A model generated the notes under the pieces. The model searched no databases, was not told where the DNA came from, and saw only the letters and a list, made by a program, of their open reading frames with translations. DNA of 49,392 bases. It comes from an uncultured bacterium (lineage in GTDB: Bacteria > Actinomycetota > Coriobacteriia > Coriobacteriales > Coriobacteriaceae). The translations under genes and the position numbers were made by a program. This document shows positions 39,994 through 48,100 of this stretch, piece after piece. The first letter of the stretch is position 1; each line of letters starts with the position of its first letter. Location: positions 1 to 49,392 of the forward strand of contig CAJMRE010000011.1 of the NCBI GenBank assembly GCA_905215755.1, given 5' to 3'.

Positions 39994-40845
39994 CTACGCG
40001 CGGCGGGGCTTTTGGTTGATGTGGTAGAGCTCGGCGAGACCCCGCAGCGTCAACGCGTCATCGACCGTCAGGCTATGGCCGACCAGCGCCGCAAGTGCCT
40101 CGCCATCGTCGCCGGTAATGACGATGGGCACATCGCTCTCCCCCGCGGCCTTGGTCGCGCGCATCTCGGCAAGCACCATGTCGAGCATGCCGTCGATGCG
40201 GGCCACCTCGCCCAGAACCACGCCCGAGCGCATGGCCTCGCGCGTGTTGCGGCCGATGACGTGTGTCGGCGCCGAGGGCTCAACTTGAGGCAGGCGCGCC
40301 GCAGCGGCCGAGAGCGAACGGGCGCCGAGGGCCAGGCCTGGCGCGATAACGCCGCCGACAAAGGTACCGTGCGCGTCGATGACCTCGATATTGGTCGTCG
40401 TGCCCAGGTCAATCACGATGCACGGCGAGCCGTAGACGGCGCGGGCCGCCACGGCATCGGCGATGCGGTCGGGACCGATCTCGGCCGGGTCATCGTAGTG
40501 CACGGGCATGCCAGTCTTGAGGCCCGGTCCCACGGTAAGAACGCGCCCCGTGCAGGTGCGGGAAAGTGCCGCCTTCCACGGGCGCTCGAGCGCCGGGACC
40601 ACGCAGCTCAGCACGGCCGCGGCGGGTACGAGCACACCCGGCATGCCCGCATCGGCCGCCAGCGCGGCCATGACCTGCACGAGACGCATGCGCGCCTCGT
40701 CTGCTGTGATGCTCGACGGCGTGGTGATCTCGCACGTCGCAAGCGGACATTCCTGCGCCGCGGCCGAATCCTCGGCAAACAGGCCAAAGCGAATGAACGT
40801 GTTGCCCACGTCGACCGTCAATATATATGCGCACCCATTAAGCAT
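39994..40845 (-). CDS. coaX: Type III pantothenate kinase
   Basis: CoaX phosphorylates pantothenate in the first step of coenzyme A synthesis. It is of the ASKHA fold and needs a monovalent cation. The 283-residue protein has LTVDVGNTFIRFG (phosphate 1), GPDRIADAVAA, the IDLGTTTNIEV (phosphate 2) block and GGVIAPGLALGARSL. The start MLNGCAY has AAAGGAG upstream; the longer frame lacks a site. It is divergent from the OPT transporter gene. Confidence 0.94.
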   Translation of the reverse strand: MLNGCAYILTVDVGNTFIRFGLFAEDSAAAQECPLATCEITTPSSITADEARMRLVQVMAALAADAGMPGVLVPAAAVLSCVVPALERPWKAALSRTCTGRVLTVGPGLKTGMPVHYDDPAEIGPDRIADAVAARAVYGSPCIVIDLGTTTNIEVIDAHGTFVGGVIAPGLALGARSLSAAAARLPQVEPSAPTHVIGRNTREAMRSGVVLGEVARIDGMLDMVLAEMRATKAAGESDVPIVITGDDGEALAALVGHSLTVDDALTLRGLAELYHINQKPRRA

Positions 40846-41037
40846 CGTCGGCGCTCCTTTCGTCTGCCCAGCAGTATATCGCCTACCTAAACCAGTCATC
40901 CCAAAATGACTACCTTGCCGCTATACTGGTGCGCGGTCGTTTGCGAGCTCACGCGGCGGCCCTTGGTAACCCGACTTCCCGCGCCGTATCCGTAACGGCG
41001 CTCCCGGGGGAAGCGGATATACGCAAAGGAGTTTTAT

Positions 41038-42741
41038 ATGAGCAATCCCTCGAACCGCGCTTCGATGCGCGGGCAACTTACGCTGCGCGGCGTCGTCATC
41101 GGCGTCCTTGGCTGCGTGATCATCACGGCAAGCTCGGCCTACACCGCCCTCAAGATGGGCGCACTCCCCTGGCCGATCGTCTTCGCTGCCGTCATCTCGC
41201 TGTTCTTCCTTAAGCTCATGGGCAACGCCAGCCTCAACGAGGCAAACGTCACCCACACCATCATGTCCGCAGGCGCCATGGTCGCCGGCGGTCTGGCGTT
41301 TACCATCCCGGGCGCCTGGATGCTGGGCTATGCCGACCAGATCAGCTGGCTCGACATGTTTATCGTGGCACTCGCCGGCACCATCCTGGGCCTGCTGGCC
41401 ACGGCGCTCATCCACCGTCACTTTATCGTGGACGCCGCGCTTGAGTTCCCCACCGGCAACGCCGCAGCTCAGACCCTGCGCGCCACCGAGGCCGGCGGCA
41501 AGACCGGCAAGCAGCTCTTTGGCTCCATGGCCATCGCGGGCATCTACAGCGTGCTTCGCGACGCCCTGGGCATTGTGCCCAGTATGCTGTGCACGCTCAA
41601 CATCCCCGGCGTGACCTTTGCCATCTACAACTCGCCCATGCTGCTCTCCGTCGGCTTCCTCGTGGGCTTCGCCCCGGTCGCTTTCTGGTTTGCCGGCGCG
41701 CTGCTGGGCAATTTTGGCATCATCGTCGGCGGCACCGCTGCCGGTCTGTTTGACGTTATGACCGCACAGGGCATCGTCAAGTCCCTGGGTATGGGCCTCA
41801 TGATGGGCTTTGGCGTCGCCGTCGTCCTCAAGGACATCCTGCCGCAGGTCGCCGGTATCGTCCGCGGCCTCGCCGCCGACAGCTCCACCGACACCGACGA
41901 GCAGTCGCTCATCTCGGGCTCCCTTAAGCTCGACGCCGGCATCATCGGCCTGGGCGCCGCCGCCATCGCCGTGATCGTCGCCATCGCGCTCGACCTTGGT
42001 CCCGTTCCAGCCGTCATCGTCACGCTGTTCACCTTTGTCACCACCATCATGAGCGCGCAGAGCTGCGGCCAGACGGGCATCGACCCCATGGAGATCTTCG
42101 GCCTCATCGTCATGCTCATCGTTGCCGCCTTCGCACAGCTCGCTCAGGTCAAACTGTTCTTTATCGCCGGCATCGTAGCCGTGGCGTGCGGCCTTGCGGG
42201 CGACGTCATGAACGACTTTAAGGCCGGCGCCGTGCTGGGCACCAACCCGCGCGCACAGTGGGTCGGTCAGGCCATCGGCGGCATCGTGGGCGCCCTGGTC
42301 GCCGCCGCCGTCATGGTCGCGCTCGTCACCGCCTATGGTCCGGACGCCTTTGGTCCCGACAAGAGCTTTGTGGCCGCGCAGGCAAGTGTGGTCGCCACCA
42401 TGGTCTCGGGCATCCCGAGCGTACCGTGGTTCGCAGGCGGCTTTATCGCCGGCATCGTCATGTACTGGCTCGGCATTCCGGCCATGATGATCGGTCTGGG
42501 CGTGTACCTGCCGTTCTATATGTCGCTCACGGCTTTCCTGGGCTCCTGCGTTAAGCTCGCCTACGACAAGTGGGCCGCTCACCGCGACGCCGAGGCCGGT
42601 CTTTCGGACGAGGAGAAGGCCGCCAAGGATGCCGCCTTCCAGGAGCAGGGCCTGGTCGTCGCCAGCGGCCTGCTCGGTGGCGAGTCTATCGTCGGCGTTA
42701 TCCTGGCGTTTGTCTCCGTGGGTCTGAGCCTGCTGGGCTAA
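41038..42741 (+). CDS. OPT family transporter
   Basis: This 567-residue integral membrane protein has about 13-15 transmembrane segments. LTLRGVVIGVLGCVIITASS followed by AYTALKMGALPWPIVFA, NASLNEANVTHTIMSAGAMV, and LEFPTGNAAAQTLRATE are the recurrent OPT blocks. The family imports oligopeptides or metal-chelate complexes; the substrate is not known here. The length is at the short end for OPT proteins. AAAGGAG lies upstream of the ATG. A strong terminator follows. Confidence 0.88.
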   Translation: MSNPSNRASMRGQLTLRGVVIGVLGCVIITASSAYTALKMGALPWPIVFAAVISLFFLKLMGNASLNEANVTHTIMSAGAMVAGGLAFTIPGAWMLGYADQISWLDMFIVALAGTILGLLATALIHRHFIVDAALEFPTGNAAAQTLRATEAGGKTGKQLFGSMAIAGIYSVLRDALGIVPSMLCTLNIPGVTFAIYNSPMLLSVGFLVGFAPVAFWFAGALLGNFGIIVGGTAAGLFDVMTAQGIVKSLGMGLMMGFGVAVVLKDILPQVAGIVRGLAADSSTDTDEQSLISGSLKLDAGIIGLGAAAIAVIVAIALDLGPVPAVIVTLFTFVTTIMSAQSCGQTGIDPMEIFGLIVMLIVAAFAQLAQVKLFFIAGIVAVACGLAGDVMNDFKAGAVLGTNPRAQWVGQAIGGIVGALVAAAVMVALVTAYGPDAFGPDKSFVAAQASVVATMVSGIPSVPWFAGGFIAGIVMYWLGIPAMMIGLGVYLPFYMSLTAFLGSCVKLAYDKWAAHRDAEAGLSDEEKAAKDAAFQEQGLVVASGLLGGESIVGVILAFVSVGLSLLG

Positions 42742-42767
42742 ACCCAACAACAACGTACCCGTACAGA

Positions 42768-42804
42768 GCGCGGGGTCGGAGACTATCCGGCCCCGCGCTT
42801 TTTT
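42768..42804 (+). terminator. Intrinsic terminator of the OPT transporter gene
   Basis: GCGCGGGGTCGGA pairs with TCCGGCCCCGCGC (one G:T or mismatch) around GACTA, followed by six T residues. Confidence 0.9.
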
Positions 42805-42956
42805 GTATCTGCCGAAACCCTCGGCAGTACTCGCATGTGGCGTGTCTTCCTTTGCCTGCTCGCCTAAGTTCCATGTCAAGATGACCGCCCCACCCGTCAC
42901 GGTGTAGAGTACATGCTGCGAACGCACCCGCGTTCCTGCGGCAATACGAGGTGGAC

Positions 42957-44096
42957 ATGGAACTCGATAAACAACAGCTCAAGCGACTGCGCGAGCGCCA
43001 TCATCGGCGCCATGGCATCCGCCCCGCCCACAGCGAGGCCATGAAGAACGCAAGCCGCTTTCTAAAGCAGGCATTCAACATTCGCGAGGGACGCGCGCCC
43101 TATCACGTGATTCGTAAGCGCTTTGTAAACGGGGCGCGCCTGACTGGCTCGCACTTATGCATCCTGATTATTGCCATGTTGATCGCGAGCATCGGCCTCG
43201 ATATCGACTCGGATATCGCCATTGTAGGCGCCATGCTCATCTGCCCGCTCATGGGCTCGGTCCTTGCCATGGCATACGGCATCGCCACGCTCGACCGCGA
43301 GATTACCGTCGAGGCCATTGCCGGCCTCGCGCTGCAGATGGTCTTTTGCCTGGTCACATCCACGTTGTACTTTAAGCTCTCGCCCCTTGGCGCCACCACG
43401 GCCGCCATCATCGACAACTCGACGCCCACCGTGTGGGACCTTGCCGTCGCGCTCGCGGGCGGCTTTGCGGGTGGTCTGGGCAACTCGCGCGACCAGGAAC
43501 CCGCCACGCTCATCGCCGGCGTGGCCGTGGCGACCGCGCTCATGCCGCCTCTGTGCGCAGCTGGCTACGGCATCGCCATCGCAAGCGGGTCACTGTTTCT
43601 CTCGGCGCTCTACGAATTTGGCATCAACGTGGTCTTTATCGCACTGGCTGCCGAAGCCGTATTGCTTCTTTTACGTGTACCGCTCAAGCGCGACCTCAAC
43701 GGCGACGGCATTGTGACCGCCGAGGAAAAAGCCGAGGTCGACGAGCTATCGCGCAAGGTGCGCCGCCGCATCATTGTGGGCACGGTAGTCTTTGCCATCC
43801 CCTGCATCGTTATGACGGCGGGGTCTATTGGCTCGGCGCAGGCCGGCGTGCAGGACGGCTACGGCGTCACCGAAACCACGCGCGAGCTTGCGGCGGTGCT
43901 GCCAGGCTTTAAGGATTACACCGTCGCCGTCGAGACCTCGGCCACCGAAGGCGACGAGGAGGGCATCGTCGAGCGCGAGATTGTCGCCCATGTGACGACA
44001 AGCGAGGCGCTTGGGGCACACGACCGCCGCGTTGCCCGCAAACTCATCGACCTCAACGTACCCGAACTCGATCGCGTGGAGTTTGATGTGAAGTAA
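42957..44096 (+). CDS. DUF389 membrane protein with an EF-hand-like loop
   Basis: This 379-residue protein has about six transmembrane segments in the DUF389 domain (about 65-240; GAMLICPLMGSVLAMAYGI and GVAVATALMPPLCAAGYGIA are the family cores). After the last helix of that block comes DLNGDGIVTAEE (residues 246-257), which matches the 12-position EF-hand calcium loop at all acidic positions. A further transmembrane helix and a C-terminal acidic domain follow. Function of DUF389 is not established. The start was placed at the ATG six bases inside an upstream GTG because GAGG spacing fits the ATG better. Confidence 0.85.
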   Translation: MELDKQQLKRLRERHHRRHGIRPAHSEAMKNASRFLKQAFNIREGRAPYHVIRKRFVNGARLTGSHLCILIIAMLIASIGLDIDSDIAIVGAMLICPLMGSVLAMAYGIATLDREITVEAIAGLALQMVFCLVTSTLYFKLSPLGATTAAIIDNSTPTVWDLAVALAGGFAGGLGNSRDQEPATLIAGVAVATALMPPLCAAGYGIAIASGSLFLSALYEFGINVVFIALAAEAVLLLLRVPLKRDLNGDGIVTAEEKAEVDELSRKVRRRIIVGTVVFAIPCIVMTAGSIGSAQAGVQDGYGVTETTRELAAVLPGFKDYTVAVETSATEGDEEGIVEREIVAHVTTSEALGAHDRRVARKLIDLNVPELDRVEFDVK

Positions 44097-44167
44097 TGCG
44101 GAGCATGGGATGGCTCCCGCGCACAGGCGCAAGTCGCGGCGAGGCTCAGACGCGACGCAGGCACATG

Positions 44168-44215
44168 CAAAAAGCGGGACGTAGTTCACGTCCGCGCCCC
44201 GCTCGCTGTTTTATT
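44168..44215. terminator. Bidirectional terminator between convergent genes
   Basis: AGCGGG pairs with CCCGCT around an inner ACGT-AGTTC-ACGT stem. The plus strand runs on into TGTTTTATT and the minus strand into TTTTT. It lies between the DUF389 gene and the orphan at 44224. Confidence 0.7.
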
Positions 44216-44223
44216 GCCGTGAA

Positions 44224-44673
44224 TCAGACGTCCGCATCGACATCGCCAGACTCCACCGTAAACGCCGTATCGGTGCTCACAAGATAAAATCGGGTCACCT
44301 CAGTATTTCTAATTAGGTAAATCTGCCCCTGATTGCGTCGGCGCGATATATACGCAACGTGAACCGTGCCGAATTCTTCGCCGTTTTCCTTCTTTAATAT
44401 CAGGATGTTGGGGTCATCCGTACGCTTAAACTGCCCGTCAACGCAGCTGCCGTCTTTGTCGACCAGTTGCCACCGATGGTTATCCTCTTCAAGAAAGGCC
44501 AGGGTTTCCAGACTCGTCTTGTCGTCCCGATAGAAACCATCAATGGCAAAACCTTCGGAAGCGCATTTCTGCATGTAGGACGTTTCTCGGCTTATAGCAA
44601 ACAGCCCTGTAGCGCCTAGGAGCACAGCCAGGCAGACCACTGCAAGGGTTATCGAAATAGCACGGCGACCCAT
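44224..44673 (-). CDS. Small membrane-anchored protein of unknown function
   Basis: This 149-residue protein is not recognised. One N-terminal transmembrane or signal-anchor segment (about 5-27) precedes a polar domain with many charged residues. The base composition is visibly lower in GC than its neighbours. No good ribosome binding site stands before the ATG, so the start is uncertain. It sits next to a decayed gene fragment, and both could be recent arrivals. Confidence 0.6.
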   Translation of the reverse strand: MGRRAISITLAVVCLAVLLGATGLFAISRETSYMQKCASEGFAIDGFYRDDKTSLETLAFLEEDNHRWQLVDKDGSCVDGQFKRTDDPNILILKKENGEEFGTVHVAYISRRRNQGQIYLIRNTEVTRFYLVSTDTAFTVESGDVDADV

Positions 44674-44741
44674 GTTAGACCAACCGATAGTTGTTTAACG
44701 GAGCGCGAAACATACCTGGAACCTCCGATATAAGGGGGAAC

Positions 44742-44761
44742 GTCGCCAGCAGGCTGGCGAC
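44742..44761. terminator. Short perfect hairpin
   Basis: GTCGCCAGC-AG-GCTGGCGAC is a perfect 9-bp inverted repeat between the orphan gene and the gene remnant. No clear T-tract is present. Confidence 0.45.
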
Positions 44762-44863
44762 AACTATATGTTTCTGACATCAAACCATATGGCTGCCACT
44801 CACGGAGGGGGCATCGGCGAACGGCGTGTTTTCATACTCCATTGGTCAAACCTAAGCGCGGCC

Positions 44864-45084
44864 CTACAGCTCGTACTTGTACACGCGGTAGATGTACTTT
44901 TCGGCTTCCATCTCGTAGGTGGCGATGGGCAGTCCGTAGCGGTCGTCTCGTCGTTTGGCAGATACGTCACACTGTGTTGACCCGCGTTGAGCGAAAAATC
45001 GCCCTGGGCCTGCAATAACTTGTCTTCAAAGCCCGAGCCAGCCCAGAAATCGGGCGAGCCCACGGAAGGCTGCAGCAAGGTCAT
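44864..45084 (-). pseudogene. Frameshifted C-terminal fragment of an unknown protein
   Basis: From 45084 downward an open frame reads MTLLQPSVGSPDFWAGSG and continues to LNAGQHSVTYLPNDE. It then loses sense; shifting frame restores a plausible ending DDRYGLPIATYEMEAEKY...VYKYEL and stop (44864-44866). The break is near 44945. The 5' part is missing or has no start other than the ATG at 45084, which lies directly behind the terminator of the next gene. The parent family is not recognised. Confidence 0.6.
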
Positions 45085-45103
45085 TTACGCAACATATGTC
45101 CAG

Positions 45104-45140
45104 CAAAAACGGGTGGTAGCCGACACGGCTGCCACCCGTT
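45104..45140 (-). terminator. Intrinsic terminator of the dehydratase activase gene
   Basis: In the minus direction ACGGGTGGCAGCCG pairs with CGGCTACCACCCGT (one mismatch) around TGT and is followed by TTTTTG. It lies 30 bases past the stop codon. Confidence 0.9.
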
Positions 45141-45169
45141 TGTCTTATATCCGGCTCGAAGCAGGCCAA

Positions 45170-48100
45170 CTACTTCTTAATGCCGCGTCCCAGGCGCTCA
45201 GCGACCGACGCCACGGCACTCTCATCGACCGAGCCGCAGCTCACGCAGCCGTCATGGGCGCGCATCTGGCCGGTGACCTCGTCCATCGCGAGCGGCGCCA
45301 CCTTCTCGAGCTTAAAGCCCTTGCCGGCGCGCATGTTCTCCTTCGCCACGCTGATCATGAGCTTAATACGGTTGAGCTGGTTGACCTCGGACGCACCAGG
45401 ATCATAGTCAACCGCGACGATATTGCTCTCGGGGTGCTGACGGCGCAGCTCCTTGATCACGGCCTTGCCCACCACGTGATTGGGCAGGCACGCGAAGGGC
45501 TGCGTGCAGATGATGTTGGGCGCGCCATGGTCAATCAGGTCGAGCATCTCGGCCGTGAGCAACCAGCCCTCGCCCATGTTGTTGCACACCGAAAGCACCG
45601 TACGGGCCTTGTCGGCCATGGTGCCGATGCGCTCGGGCGCCTCAAAGCGGCGGGACTTTTCGAGCATCTCCTCCACCGGCGTGCGCATCCAGTCCACGAG
45701 TTTGATGAGCGCCTGCATGCCCGCACGCGTTGTAGCAGCACTACCCAGCTCGTCCTTCTGCAGCTCGGCGTTGGTCATGGAGTACAGGAAGAAGTCGAGC
45801 AGGCCCGGCACCACGGCCTCGCAGCCCTCGCGCTCGATAACGTCGACCACGTGGTTGTTGGCCGTGGGGTGGAACTTGACCAAGATCTCGCCGACCACGC
45901 CCACGCGCGGCTTGGTGCCCTCGCCCACAAGCGGCATAGTGTCGAACGCGCGGATGGCCTCGCGGCACAGCTTGGTGTAGTTGTGCCTGTTGAACTTAGG
46001 CGCCAGCTTGCGGGCGCGCGTCATGTACTCCTCGTAGAGCGCATTGGCGGCACCGGGCGTAGCCTCGTACGGGCGGCAACGATAGAGCATCTGCATCATC
46101 ACGTCGCCAAAGAGCACCGCGTAGACTGCCTGCTTAAGCAGCGCCGGCGTAATCTTAAAGCCAGGGTTGTCCTCGCCCAGCGCCACGGCCGAAAGCGAGA
46201 TCACCGGAATCTCTGGGTGGCCGCTCTCGCGCAGGGCCTTGCGGATGAGCGCGATGTAGTTGGTGGCACGGCAGCCGCCGCCGGTCTGACTGATAACCAC
46301 GGCCGTCTTGGACAGGTCGTACCGACCGCTCTCGATAGCCTCCATGATCTGGCCCGTCACCAGGATCGACGGATAGCAGATGTCGTTGTTCACGTAGCGC
46401 AGGCCGGCCTCGACGGCATCGTGGTCAGTCGAGGGCAGCAGCTCCAAGTTGTAGCCAGCACCGCGGAACACCTCTTTGACCAGATCAAAGTGGATCGGCG
46501 CCATCTGCGGGCACAGGATGGTGTAGCCCTCCTCGCGCATCTGCTCGGTAAAGGGCACCTTGGGCCACGCGGTCGAAGCACTCTCGCGCTGCGCCTCGAA
46601 CGTGTACTTGCGGCTCGCGAACGCGGGAGCGTCCGTGGAGGGAGCCACCGGCGCAGCATCGCCCTGCTCGTAGGCCTCGCCCGCGGCCGTGGCCTCTGCC
46701 AGGCGCTCGGCCTCCTGGTCCTTGAGCGCTGCCATGAGCGAGCGGATGCGGATGCGTGCGGCGCCCAGGTTGGACACCTCGTCGATCTTGAGCACGGTGT
46801 AGATCTTGCCGCTGGCCTCCAGAATCTCCTGCACCTGGTCGGTGGTCAGAGCGTCCAGACCGCAGCCGAAGGAATTGAGCTGGATCAGGTCCAGGTCGTT
46901 GCGCATAGTCACAAAACGGGCGACGGCGTACAGGCGGCTGTGGTACATCCACTGGTCGACCACGCGGATGGGGCGCTCGGGCTTCACAAGGTGCGCAAGC
47001 GAATCCTCGGTAAAGACCGCAAAGCCAAAGCTCGAGATAAGCTCGGGCAGGGCGTGGTTGATCTCGGGGTCGTTATGGTAGGGACGACCGGCGAGCACGA
47101 TGCCGTGACCGCCGTGGTCCTCGACCCACTTAAGGGCCTCCTCGCCCATGGTCTGGATATCCTCGTGGAAGCGCGCATCGGCCTCAAAGGCAGCGTTGAC
47201 GGCGGCATCGACCTCGGAGCGCGTGATCTTGGGACCGCGCACGCGACCGCGACCGGTCTCAGCATCGGCCACACGGTCGACGGCGAGCACCTGGTACAGA
47301 CGGCGCTTGAGCTCGGTCTTGTCGTGATAGGGCACAAACGGATACAGGAACTCGATGTTCTGCTCGCGAATCTCGTCGATATTGAGTGCCAACGCCGTGG
47401 GGTAGCTCATGACGATGGGGCAGTTATAGCAGTTGCCAGCCGTCGGATCCTCCTTGCGCTCCCAGCGCACGCACGGCATCCAGATGAAGTCGACGTCACG
47501 GTCGATGAGGTTCATCACGTGGCCGTGGCTCATTTTGGCCGGATAGCACACGCTCTCGGACGGCATGGACTCGATGCCCGCCTGATAGGTCTTCTTGCTC
47601 GACTGATCGGACAGCTGCACGCTAAAGCCTAGGCGCGTAAAGAACGCGTGCCAGAAGGGGTAGTTCTCGTACATATTGAGTGCGCGCGGGATACCCACGG
47701 TGCCGCGCGGGGCCTCGTCGGGACTCAGGACCTCGCGGTTAAAGAGCAGCTCGTTTTTCTTTTTGAAGAGGTTGGGGGCCTCGGTCTTCTGCTTTTTGTG
47801 GCCAGCGCCCTTCTCGCAGCGGTTACCGGTAATGAAGCGCCTGCCGCCGCCAAAGTCGTTGACGGTAAGCTGGCAGTTGTTAGAGCAACGGCCGCAACGG
47901 ACATGCTTTTGCGTCACGGTGAGGTGCGCGATGTCCTCGGCCGAAAGGATGGTCGAGGTGCCGTCAGCGCCAGCGCGATCGCGGGCGAGCAGGGCCGCAC
48001 CGTAAGCGCCCATGCAGCCGGCGATGTCGGGACGTACGGCATGCACGCCGGTGAGCTGCTCAAACGCGCGCAGCGTGGCATCGGACATAAAGGTGCCGCC

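Noticed and set aside
40921..42927. 668-residue minus-strand frame opposite the OPT transporter
   Set aside because: It is rich in Asp/Gly/His without family features; the plus-strand transporter with its RBS and terminator is convincing.
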